64,000 nt of DNA from a virus. Below are positions 41,384 to 48,465 of the stretch, piece by piece (positions within the stretch are counted from its first letter, which is position 1; each line of letters opens with the position of its first letter). The stretch covers positions 64,001 through 128,000 of IMG/VR virus record IMGVR_UViG_3300008267_000033; one strand, given 5' to 3'. The notes under the pieces were generated by a model, which did not search any database, was not told the DNA's origin, and saw only the letters and a program-made list of their open reading frames with translations. Made by a program: the position numbers and the translations under genes.

Positions 41384-41838
41384 TTGGGTGCCTCTGCTGC
41401 ATCATTATGCGCTTTGATAAATTCTCTAGGAATTTCACACTGACCACCAGGCGCAAACTTTGTATCATATTGTACAATTTCCCGGTCAATGTATTTGGTG
41501 ATGGTTTCGCCACGTGTGCGTATGACCTGTGTCTTGGTCACAACCTTGGTGACAATCTTGACATTTTCTTCTTTGCTTTGTGCTTCAGCAGCCGCGACTC
41601 GCGCTTCTACTGCCGCCACACGCTCACGCCATTCTTGTTCAATTGCATAGCCGCCGCGCCAGTACACACCAAGAACCAACAGTGCCATGCCCAGGACCTG
41701 TGCGGGCGTCCGATATTGGTTAATGATGGGTATGCGCTTGATAAAGAACACTGTCACAGTCAGTGCGATACCTACCAACAGTACAATGTTGCAGATCCAA
41801 AGTATAAGTGCGTCAGGTAAGAAATGTAAAATCCACAT
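41380..41838 (-). CDS. Inner-membrane spanin-like protein (Rz-type)
   Basis: 152 residues: N-terminal hydrophobic helices (ALILWICNIVLLVGIALTVTV and AQVLGMALLVLGVYW), a periplasmic coiled coil (EQEWRERVAAVEARVAAAEA), a Thr/Val-rich segment and a C-terminal FAPGGQCEIPREFIKAHN. The plan of membrane anchor plus coiled coil plus short globular end fits an i-spanin, and it is separated from the o-spanin only by the cargo gene. Confidence 0.65.
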   Translation of the reverse strand: MWILHFLPDALILWICNIVLLVGIALTVTVFFIKRIPIINQYRTPAQVLGMALLVLGVYWRGGYAIEQEWRERVAAVEARVAAAEAQSKEENVKIVTKVVTKTQVIRTRGETITKYIDREIVQYDTKFAPGGQCEIPREFIKAHNDAAEAPK

Positions 41839-41843
41839 ATTGA

Positions 41844-41851
41844 TATTTAGC
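41844..41851 (-). promoter_or_regulatory. Late-type promoter box GCTAAATA, 5 nt before ATG
   Basis: Minus-strand GCTAAATA followed by TCAAT and the ATG (41838) of the i-spanin-like gene. No Shine-Dalgarno fits in between. This box would drive i-spanin, cargo, o-spanin and endolysin. Confidence 0.55.
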
Positions 41852-42875
41852 GAAGTAGCAATAGGTCATGTGTGTTGGTAGGCAGTTTGTCTAAATGATG
41901 CACATTCAGATGCAGTCTATTTTTGTAAACTAACTCATGCAACAAATAAACCTCATCAAATATATCAAAATTCAACTCACTCCAGTCTTTGTCTTGTCCC
42001 TGCTGTATTGCCTGTATAATTTCTTTGTGTTCTTGATCCCTGTGCATTGTGGTCTGTAATTTAGACCATTGACCTAGTACATTGTGTGCCGGCGCTGTTG
42101 ATCCCACGGCCAAATGATCAAACATGTGTTGAATTGATTCCAAGGTATTGTCACGCAGTTGATCTAGAGATATAAATCTTATCTTGGGAAACTGTGCTGG
42201 TAACAGAGCCCAATGACTCACATAGTCCGAAAACTCATATCTAATAGACTGTGCCATTACGGTACGCAACTGTCCCAGGGAAAGATTTTGAGTTTGATCA
42301 CATTGAAATTTATTCATCAAGCGTTGGTACCAGGCTCGAGATTCATAATAACTCATTTGTATTTTGGCTCGTTCAATAGGATCCTCGGCAGTCAACCAAG
42401 CCTGGGACGAGATCATTATTTGGGCCTCTTCACTGCCCGGAGCAAAACTGTTGATTTTTTTGTCATACATACCAGGTGACCAAACAACTTTTTTGCAGTT
42501 GTTGTGCCACCACCAAATCTTACTAGTAACAGTTGGATATATTACACAGACCTGTACTGAATAATTTTGAAAATATTGCAGATGACCATGAGTCAAGTTG
42601 TAATAAAAATTTGACAGCCCTTTTTCATTGAACATTTTGCCGTTGTGGTCCAAGGGCCAGATACATGATACCACTGTGTCATACTGAGTACTCACAAAAT
42701 CACGGTAACATTGTGGTGTGACCAACAGTTTGTATTGATCTGACAGCACATAGCCGTGGCTGTTGCCATCGGTGTGAAACGGCAAATTTTGCTCTTGCAA
42801 CTCTGCAGGGGTGTTACACAACCACTGTAAAAAAGTGCCGTAGCAACCTGTGGGATAATATATTAGTTTATTCAA
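41847..42875 (-). CDS. Sulfotransferase-like protein of unknown function (family B)
   Basis: 342 residues. YYPTGCYGTFLQWLCNT at the start resembles the P-loop region of sulfotransferase-like phage proteins, with FISLDQLRDNTLESIQHMFDHLAV and QWSKLQTTMHRDQEHKEI later, where sulfotransferases bind the 3'-phosphate. It is a distant relative of 3682-4572. Substrate unknown. It is coupled to the glutamine amidotransferase gene by a 4-base overlap. Confidence 0.5.
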   Translation of the reverse strand: MNKLIYYPTGCYGTFLQWLCNTPAELQEQNLPFHTDGNSHGYVLSDQYKLLVTPQCYRDFVSTQYDTVVSCIWPLDHNGKMFNEKGLSNFYYNLTHGHLQYFQNYSVQVCVIYPTVTSKIWWWHNNCKKVVWSPGMYDKKINSFAPGSEEAQIMISSQAWLTAEDPIERAKIQMSYYESRAWYQRLMNKFQCDQTQNLSLGQLRTVMAQSIRYEFSDYVSHWALLPAQFPKIRFISLDQLRDNTLESIQHMFDHLAVGSTAPAHNVLGQWSKLQTTMHRDQEHKEIIQAIQQGQDKDWSELNFDIFDEVYLLHELVYKNRLHLNVHHLDKLPTNTHDLLLLR

Positions 42876-43405
42876 TTAAACAGCACCGCAATTTCTCTTG
42901 GAACCCATGGTTCTTTCATGCGCTCAGGATGCCACATTATGCCAGCTGTCAAGCCATGTATCCAGGCTTCCGTGTTGCCGTCTGGGTCGTGTGCCAAGCC
43001 AGTTGCCCCAGGAGGCAGTTGTTTTATGCGCAGGGTATGATAACTGTTGACTAGGTGCTGTTGATTGTTATAAGAGATTTCATGATAACTGCCCTGGTGA
43101 TCATCCACAGGCACAATTGAGCCGCCTAGTTTGGTTGTCAACAGTTGACAACCATGACAAATACCTATCACAGGAACATTACGAGCTGTCATGACGTCAA
43201 TCAATTCATGTTCAACTTGGTTGCGCACAGGATGGTCATCGCCGCCGGTGATGATCAACACATCTAGATCTGGGATTGATATTGGGAGTCTGTTTGGAAT
43301 AGAAACAAGCGTATGTCCTTGCAAAAACTCATACCATGAGTGCTCCAAGGAATCATACGCTCGATCTCGGTGAAACAGGACTCGTTGGGTGAGTCCTATT
43401 CGCAT
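42872..43405 (-). CDS. Class I glutamine amidotransferase domain protein
   Basis: 177 residues from the ATG at 43405 (TAATG junction with the di-iron gene). IITGGDD and VIGICHGCQLL place the nucleophile Cys83 in a GICHG elbow, and GIMWHPERM supplies the His and Glu of the triad. It is a stand-alone glutaminase of the PuuD/GMP-synthase-amidase class that delivers ammonia to, or hydrolyses gamma-glutamyl bonds of, a partner substrate. No synthetase domain partner is visible nearby. Confidence 0.8.
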   Translation of the reverse strand: MRIGLTQRVLFHRDRAYDSLEHSWYEFLQGHTLVSIPNRLPISIPDLDVLIITGGDDHPVRNQVEHELIDVMTARNVPVIGICHGCQLLTTKLGGSIVPVDDHQGSYHEISYNNQQHLVNSYHTLRIKQLPPGATGLAHDPDGNTEAWIHGLTAGIMWHPERMKEPWVPREIAVLFN

Positions 43406-44100
43406 TACCAACCGTAGGCGTCAGCCACTAGTTGTCGGCCTGCCGCAGCAGCCACAGTGTTCTTGCATGAAATGTCATACAAGTCCCGACGCATCTTAAC
43501 CACCAAGGCTTCAACACGTTGTTGAGTGGCTTCGTCTTGAGCCAATTTTTCCAATTTCCAACCACCAATATTGGCATGGAAGCCTTCGTCCCGGGCAATC
43601 TTGGCATATGAAGTAGAAATAAACTCGTCTTCAATGCAGTCAGCCATTTGATTCCAAACAGCTTCGGCACGGCCTTCGGCCACCAACTGATATGCAGCCA
43701 GAGCAGCAGGATCAGTTTCTGCGCCGTACTTGGCCAACAAGCCAGCACCTTTGGCAGTGGGTTTGGCAGCCTCGGCAGCGATGGCAGCAGCTACGTCTAG
43801 CGGCTGACCAGTCATGTGCTCAATGACTTCTTTGACCATGCGGAAGTGGCGGGCTTCGTCTTGTGCTTGACGAGTCAACAGTTCAAGTTCTTCTGTTGGG
43901 GTGTCAGCAGGCATCTGAGCAATGGCTTGGCTGATTTCAACCATGTTCATGCGCTCGTTGACCATGCGGCCCACAAAGTGCTCTACTAATTCTTCTTGAG
44001 CAGGCTTGCTGTCAAAGTATTCTTTAACGTTGTGTTGACTGGCCTGGAACAATGCTTGATTGTCCTCAACTAGTTTTTTAACAAATTGTTTTGCATCCAT
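43405..44100 (-). CDS. Ferritin-like di-iron protein (possible oxygenase)
   Basis: 231 residues, all helical. Two copies of E-x-x-H (E82-A-R-H85 and E172-G-F-H175), each preceded by an upstream Glu (E49 in VNER, and E142 or E146), give the full ligand set of a carboxylate-bridged di-iron centre. It is larger than Dps and closer to di-iron oxygenases or rubrerythrin-like proteins. The substrate is unknown. TAAGGAGA lies before the ATG, and a 14-base palindrome plus a late-type box occur upstream. Confidence 0.75.
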   Translation of the reverse strand: MDAKQFVKKLVEDNQALFQASQHNVKEYFDSKPAQEELVEHFVGRMVNERMNMVEISQAIAQMPADTPTEELELLTRQAQDEARHFRMVKEVIEHMTGQPLDVAAAIAAEAAKPTAKGAGLLAKYGAETDPAALAAYQLVAEGRAEAVWNQMADCIEDEFISTSYAKIARDEGFHANIGGWKLEKLAQDEATQQRVEALVVKMRRDLYDISCKNTVAAAAGRQLVADAYGW

Positions 44101-44114
44101 CGTATTCTCCTTAA

Positions 44115-44128
44115 GTGTATCGATACAC
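44115..44128. promoter_or_regulatory. 14-base perfect palindrome, operator candidate
   Basis: GTGTATCGATACAC between the late-type box and the Shine-Dalgarno of the di-iron gene. It could bind a dimeric regulator or form a 5' hairpin; no similar copy was noticed elsewhere. Confidence 0.35.
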
Positions 44129-44131
44129 GAA

Positions 44132-44139
44132 TATTTATG
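44132..44139 (-). promoter_or_regulatory. Late-type promoter box CATAAATA
   Basis: Minus-strand CATAAATA, 31 bases before the ATG of the di-iron gene. A further TATAAATA at 44283-44290 within the Bug-type gene could add a second start. Confidence 0.45.
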
Positions 44140-45105
44140 TTATTCGTTGGGGTTGATTTGGTTTGCTAGGGGTAGGAATGTTCGTCGCAGTTCTTGGGCA
44201 TGCTGCCTCAAACCATCTGGATCTAGCTCTCTGCTGTCCACAAATACCAAGTTTTGATCCATCCACTCTTGATATTCAACTGTATTTATAGCTCTAGCAA
44301 ATAAATTAGCATAATAGTCCACTATTACTCGGTCTGTACGAGGGGGCAGCACAAGATTCCAGGCTGCAAATACATTGATTCCAGGGGCAATTTTTCTCAA
44401 CAGCGGGATGGTTGGCATTTGTGCAACTTTGCGATCTCCAGTGATACCAATAGCTCGGACTCGACCTGCTTCTATTAGCGGACGGGCTATGGCCAATGGC
44501 ATGATACCAAATTCTGTGCCACCTGCACTACTGGCCACACTTTGCAGGGCTTGTGCAGGGCCGTTGAATTGTATGTGTTTTATCAGGCTGCGATTGCCTG
44601 AAGTTTTCATCATCAAGTATTCAAGGGTGATTCGGTGTGCGCCCGATCCCACAGCAATAAACACAGGCTGCTGTGTGGTGCGTAGCAGCGTGGCAAACTC
44701 ATCTGGAGTGTTCACAGCACTAGTGGCAATGGCAACAAGCACTAGTGGACTTTTGCCTATTGTGAGCACATCTTCAAATGTGTTATACTCATAGCGTTTG
44801 ATGTCACGCTGCCAGATATCCTGCGTGACATACTGACTCATGTGATTGAGTGCAGCAATGGTATGCCCATCTGGCAGCACAGTCATAAGGTGATTCATGG
44901 CAATCACACTGTCTGCCCCTGCACGATTTTCCACAACAAACGTGATCTTTTTGTTTGTGCGGCTGATGATCTGTGACAGTTTTCTAAATGCTATTTCGTT
45001 GCCAGCACCAGGTGCGTTGCCTATCACAATTGTGACAGGGCGTGTGGGTTCCCAGGCAGCAGCCATGATAGGAACCAGTAATAAGAGTAGGAGTAGTCGT
45101 TTCAT
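44140..45105 (-). CDS. Tripartite tricarboxylate transporter receptor (Bug/TctC) family protein
   Basis: 321 residues. MKRLLLLLLLVPIMAAAWEPTRP is a Sec signal peptide. PVTIVIGNAPGAGNEIAFRKL is the N-terminal ligand-binding loop of Bug proteins, and the body (ENRAGADSVIAMNHL, LPDGHTIAALNH, GRVRAIGITGDRKVAQMPTIPLL) follows the family through the end. These periplasmic proteins bind carboxylates and are extremely numerous in Burkholderiales. No TctA/TctB membrane partner is present here. Likely acquired from the host; it may boost solute uptake during infection. Confidence 0.88.
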   Translation of the reverse strand: MKRLLLLLLLVPIMAAAWEPTRPVTIVIGNAPGAGNEIAFRKLSQIISRTNKKITFVVENRAGADSVIAMNHLMTVLPDGHTIAALNHMSQYVTQDIWQRDIKRYEYNTFEDVLTIGKSPLVLVAIATSAVNTPDEFATLLRTTQQPVFIAVGSGAHRITLEYLMMKTSGNRSLIKHIQFNGPAQALQSVASSAGGTEFGIMPLAIARPLIEAGRVRAIGITGDRKVAQMPTIPLLRKIAPGINVFAAWNLVLPPRTDRVIVDYYANLFARAINTVEYQEWMDQNLVFVDSRELDPDGLRQHAQELRRTFLPLANQINPNE

Positions 45106-45335
45106 TTTAAAAAATATATGTACACCAGTGCTGGTATAATGATAAAGAACTGTGGCACGAAGTTCAACATCAGAGCTCGTTCATTCCACTTGTATCCCAC
45201 ATAGACCCAGCCACAGGCTCCGATCAGTTGTACAAAACTGTTCCAGGGCGTGATGCCAAACGTATGCAATACCATGGCACACAAGATTGTGACAGCACTG
45301 GCGTACTTGATATACCAAACATGATCTCGTTTCAT
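45102..45335 (-). CDS. Small membrane protein, about three helices
   Basis: 77 residues: MKRDHVWYIKY then hydrophobic helices (ASAVTILCAMVLHTFG, FVQLIGACGWVYVGY, FVPQFFIIIPALVYIYFL) with short polar links. It overlaps the Bug gene by 4 bases and might act with it, but it does not look like TctB. Function unknown. Confidence 0.6.
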   Translation of the reverse strand: MKRDHVWYIKYASAVTILCAMVLHTFGITPWNSFVQLIGACGWVYVGYKWNERALMLNFVPQFFIIIPALVYIYFLK

Positions 45336-45907
45336 TTAAACACCGTTACTAAAATATCTGGAAAAGTTCGTGCAATCTCAACCTTATATCCAAATGTACT
45401 TTCAACCCACTCGGAAGTGAAGTGATGCCAAGTGGCATTTCTACTGTGTGCATATTCCAGTATGCACTGATTCTGTCGAGTGATTGCTGCCAACATACCT
45501 GTGCTGTCCTGGTAGGCATCGTAACAAGGGTACTTGATCTGAAACCCTCCGGCTTCGTGCCACCATGCGTAACTGGCCATGTCTGGACGATACACCAGCA
45601 TGATCCAGTCATTGGGAAATACTTGTGTGACCTTGGGCAACATATATGCCCAGTCATGGCTTTTGACCAATCGTGTGCCACCGGGCTCGGTCCATGCTGA
45701 GTCAATGTAATCAGCACTCAACAGACATTCCAGTTCCATGCCCGGACCAAAGTACGCACCTTGATGTCCTGTGTAACTGTGATGTGTGTATGTGCGAGCA
45801 GGTGTACGGTCTGTGGTATTAAATCCTGGAATAGACTCCAAGGTCTGTGCAATACCTGACCAACGTGAACCAGGCACGCCAGTTAGAAATATTCTGTTGG
45901 GAAGCAT
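45332..45907 (-). CDS. P-loop sulfotransferase-like protein
   Basis: 191 residues. IFLTGVPGSRWSGIAQ is a modified P-loop as in sulfotransferases (G-x-P-x-S), and RLVKSHDW then LVYRPDMASYAWWHEAGGF matches the R-D-P-x(3)-S 3'-phosphosulfate region. It is conserved in T4-like phages of aquatic bacteria. The target may be a glycan. Confidence 0.6.
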   Translation of the reverse strand: MLPNRIFLTGVPGSRWSGIAQTLESIPGFNTTDRTPARTYTHHSYTGHQGAYFGPGMELECLLSADYIDSAWTEPGGTRLVKSHDWAYMLPKVTQVFPNDWIMLVYRPDMASYAWWHEAGGFQIKYPCYDAYQDSTGMLAAITRQNQCILEYAHSRNATWHHFTSEWVESTFGYKVEIARTFPDILVTVFK

Positions 45908-45910
45908 TTG

Positions 45911-45924
45911 TATAATTAATTATA
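45911..45924. promoter_or_regulatory. Symmetric divergent promoter element
   Basis: TATAATTAATTATA is a perfect 14-base palindrome with TATAAT on each strand. It lies 3 bases from the minus-strand ATG (45907) and directly abuts the plus-strand ATG (45924). -35 boxes are weak (TTGTCC on the minus side). Confidence 0.5.
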
Positions 45925-46439
45925 TGGATCAACACACCCTGGACAAATATTTCAGCACACATTGGCACTCAAACATTGATCAATATGAGTATTCTGGATG
46001 GGCTTTGCTGCAAAAGATAAAATTAGGCGAATCAGTATTGGATGTAGGCTGTGGTCCCAATCCGTTCAAAGCACGTATTGCCAATTTGACCGGAATTGAT
46101 CCTGCGTTTGATTCGGCAGATGTCAAGTGTACCATCGAAGAGTTTGAGAGCAACATTCAATTCAATGTGGCGTTCTGTTTAGGCAGTATCAATTTTGGCA
46201 CCGAAGACACAATACTGCGGCAGATTGGTCATGTGGTTCAATTACTGACACCGCATGCTAGAATCTACTGGCGTTGCAATCCTGGGCGGCAGGATCATGG
46301 CAATGAGCATTGTCAAGCGATTGATTTTTTTAACTGGACTCCAGAACTGTTGCAAAAATATGCTGATCAGTTTGAATTTTGTGTTGCTGATCTACAGCAG
46401 GATTCCAACAACAGAATCTACTGCGAGTGGGTTAGATAA
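45924..46439 (+). CDS. Class I SAM-dependent methyltransferase
   Basis: 171 residues. SVLDVGCGPNPFKARI is motif I and NLTGIDPAF the next acidic strand end, then FNVAFCLGSINF and LTPHARIYWRCNPG for motifs II-III. It is a small single-domain methyltransferase; the substrate could be a sugar, small molecule or DNA base. The ATG at 45924 is preferred over an earlier in-frame start at 45786 because the region before it lies within the opposite gene. It converges with 46432-46923, overlapping by 8 bases. Confidence 0.75.
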   Translation: MDQHTLDKYFSTHWHSNIDQYEYSGWALLQKIKLGESVLDVGCGPNPFKARIANLTGIDPAFDSADVKCTIEEFESNIQFNVAFCLGSINFGTEDTILRQIGHVVQLLTPHARIYWRCNPGRQDHGNEHCQAIDFFNWTPELLQKYADQFEFCVADLQQDSNNRIYCEWVR

Positions 46440-46923
46440 GGCCAGCAGCGGCCTGCAAGGCCCGCATGTCAGGTTTGGTCTCGTGAATTTGTTTTACAGG
46501 CAAACCAGCAGCAGTGCGCCACTCGTTCAATTCTGACTCATGTGTGCGACGATAGTCATCGGGTGTGAGAGGTACAGTGCTTGCAAACGCTTCTTCTGAC
46601 CAGGGTTGTGTTCGGCCATCATACTTCATGGTCCAGTCTTCACTCTCGTGTTCTGTTAGTGTGCCCAGGTCATCAATCAGTTCAGCCACGTACTGTGGTG
46701 CGGCACTGCGTCTGCGAATTTCAACATATACCAAAAAACGTGATGGTTTGATCTCGCCTGGTGAGCGGTCAGCATCCAACACAAAGTCATAGCCCTTTTC
46801 AAACCAGGCCACCAGGTCCTTGGCAGCCTGTTTGTCACGCACAAAGAAGCTGAGTACAATGATGTCTTCATCGTCGCCCATTTTGCCACTAAATTCGTCC
46901 ACATGAACAGTGGACTTCATCAT
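46432..46923 (-). CDS. Conserved phage protein, unknown function
   Basis: 163 residues from MMKSTVHVDEF (46923, AGAGGG upstream); the frame to 47019 would overlap the preceding gene. Blocks are KMGDDEDIIVLSFFV, AAKDLVAWFEKGYDFVLDAD and YVEIRRRSAAPQYVAELIDDLGTL, giving an alpha/beta ferredoxin-like impression. Often present in T4-like phages; function unknown. Confidence 0.6.
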   Translation of the reverse strand: MMKSTVHVDEFSGKMGDDEDIIVLSFFVRDKQAAKDLVAWFEKGYDFVLDADRSPGEIKPSRFLVYVEIRRRSAAPQYVAELIDDLGTLTEHESEDWTMKYDGRTQPWSEEAFASTVPLTPDDYRRTHESELNEWRTAAGLPVKQIHETKPDMRALQAAAGLI

Positions 46924-46951
46924 GCCCTCTAGGTCACGGTACTGTAGCCCT

Positions 46952-47563
46952 TCAAGCAGCTGGGACGGGGGCAAGGTCTTGTTCGAGGTTTTGTTGTGCA
47001 TCTTGTGCCTTTGCATCACTTTGTGTGTCTTCTTTGTCTAGATCCTGCTCGTAGGCTGCGTCTAGTTCGTCCAGGTCAATTTCTTGGCCTTCCATCTCTA
47101 TTGAGCCTGTGCGTATTTCACTCATGAGTCGCTTGGGCATGACAATTTCCACCAGCCACACAGGTTTTTCAACAATGCGGGCTTTCTTGGTGCCGGGAAC
47201 GTAATCTGACGGATCGTTGATCCGGATGGGAATTTTGATCTTTTGCTTTTTATAAGTAACTTTGCAATCAAATGGCAGCAGACGTTTGCCGCCTCTGGGG
47301 TCCGGCATCATTTTTTCCGGCCACATGAAAGTCACACCCACTGTGTATTTGTTGATGTCTGGGCCGGCCACTAGTTCACCAATTTCCCAGTTCTTAAATG
47401 CGTAGATATCCATCTCGTCCAGCACACGTTCAAAGTCCAGCAGCGTGGTCAGGCTACCGTCACTCATGTAAATGTCACGGATGTTGTCAGCCACCTGCCA
47501 GTAATCTTCGTGATTTTTAAACAGTTCTTTGTCGTTGATGCCGTGAATGTTTTTGGTTTGCAT
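46952..47563 (-). CDS. Conserved phage protein, unknown function
   Basis: 203 residues. The first 150 are a mixed fold (GSLTTLLDFERVLDEMDIYAF, YTVGVTFMWPEKMMPDP, KIPIRINDPSDYVPG) and the last 50 are acidic, Gln/Asp-rich and likely disordered (DKEDTQSDAKAQDAQQNLEQ). A late-type box 7 bases before the ATG suggests a virion or assembly role. Confidence 0.6.
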   Translation of the reverse strand: MQTKNIHGINDKELFKNHEDYWQVADNIRDIYMSDGSLTTLLDFERVLDEMDIYAFKNWEIGELVAGPDINKYTVGVTFMWPEKMMPDPRGGKRLLPFDCKVTYKKQKIKIPIRINDPSDYVPGTKKARIVEKPVWLVEIVMPKRLMSEIRTGSIEMEGQEIDLDELDAAYEQDLDKEDTQSDAKAQDAQQNLEQDLAPVPAA

Positions 47564-47570
47564 AATACAT

Positions 47571-47578
47571 TATTTACC
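47571..47578 (-). promoter_or_regulatory. Late-type promoter box GGTAAATA, 7 nt before ATG
   Basis: Minus-strand GGTAAATA, then ATGTATT, then the ATG at 47563. No Shine-Dalgarno is visible. Confidence 0.5.
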
Positions 47579-47691
47579 AAAGTTGTTGAGTACGTACAAC
47601 AGACTTGAGTCATGGTACTTTTATGCTGCCTGGTTAATATTTAGCAACCAAATATTTGAAAATACCACTCCGTTATTGTCAAATCTTGCAC

Positions 47692-47699
47692 CGTAAATA
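47692..47699 (+). promoter_or_regulatory. Late-type promoter box CGTAAATA for phoH
   Basis: Plus-strand CGTAAATA, 31 bases before the phoH start, with AGGAG between. The 113 bases between this and the opposite box at 47571 hold no gene and no other clear signal. Confidence 0.45.
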
Positions 47700-47730
47700 C
47701 CAGGCCCTACAGGGCTTAGGAGAATAACAC

Positions 47731-48465
47731 TTGAGTAGACAACGAGCACAAAAAGCACAAAAACGTATGAACCTGGAAGTAGCAAACACCATAGCCTTTA
47801 ACTCAACGCAGCGAGCACAACCTCGTCGCATTGACTTGATCCCTCGCACACGAAATCAAGAACGCTTGGTCATGGCCCTGCAAGATCCGGATCAACACAT
47901 TGTAGTCACAGCAGGACCCGCTGGCACAGGCAAAACGTACCTGGCCATGCTGGCTGCTGTTAAGAATCTCAGAGAAGGAGTATGCGATCGAATAGTGCTG
48001 ACAAGACCCGCAGTGGGTGTGGAGGGTGAAAGTCATGGCTTTCTTCCCGGCAATTTAGTTGCCAAAATGGAACCTTGGACTCGTCCCTTACTGGACGTCA
48101 TGCGTGAATACTATAGGCCACAAGACATCTTGGCCATGATTGAAGATCAGATTCTGGAAATATCTCCTCTGGCATACATGAGAGGCCGGACCTTCAAAAA
48201 TTCGTGGATCATCGCAGACGAAATGCAGAATGCCACACCAGCACAGGTCAAGATGCTGATGACACGCATTGGACAACATTCCAAGATAGTGATCACAGGA
48301 GATGTGGATCAAGCAGATCGTGCTCAAGGAGACAACGGCCTGCTGGATCTATGTGCCAAACTGCAACAAACCGCAGTGGCAGGAATTGCTGTGTGCGAAA
48401 TGCAAACTCGTGACGTGCAACGCCACAGCATCATTGGGTCAGTGTTGAAACTCTACGCGGTTTAG
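47731..48465 (+). CDS. phoH: PhoH-like P-loop ATPase
   Basis: 244 residues. VVTAGPAGTGKTYLAML is Walker A, WIIADEMQNATPAQVKMLM is Walker B, and KIVITGDVDQAD the C-terminal sensor, as in phage PhoH. The start is TTG at 47731, chosen because AGGAG lies 8 bases upstream; the next ATG (47767) would lose a basic N-terminal segment. PhoH is widespread in aquatic phages; it binds ATP and probably acts on RNA, but its precise role is debated. It converges with the HAD gene and overlaps it by 27 bases. Confidence 0.92.
   Translation: MSRQRAQKAQKRMNLEVANTIAFNSTQRAQPRRIDLIPRTRNQERLVMALQDPDQHIVVTAGPAGTGKTYLAMLAAVKNLREGVCDRIVLTRPAVGVEGESHGFLPGNLVAKMEPWTRPLLDVMREYYRPQDILAMIEDQILEISPLAYMRGRTFKNSWIIADEMQNATPAQVKMLMTRIGQHSKIVITGDVDQADRAQGDNGLLDLCAKLQQTAVAGIAVCEMQTRDVQRHSIIGSVLKLYAV

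Noticed and set aside
44283-44290. TATAAATA inside the Bug-type gene as a main late promoter
   Set aside because: It lies within coding sequence about 190 bases before the next gene, which already has its own box; it may occur by chance, so it was not listed separately.
46439-46470. Terminator hairpin between the convergent methyltransferase and 46432-46923
   Set aside because: Only short GGCC repeats are present, with no T-run and several alternative pairings.
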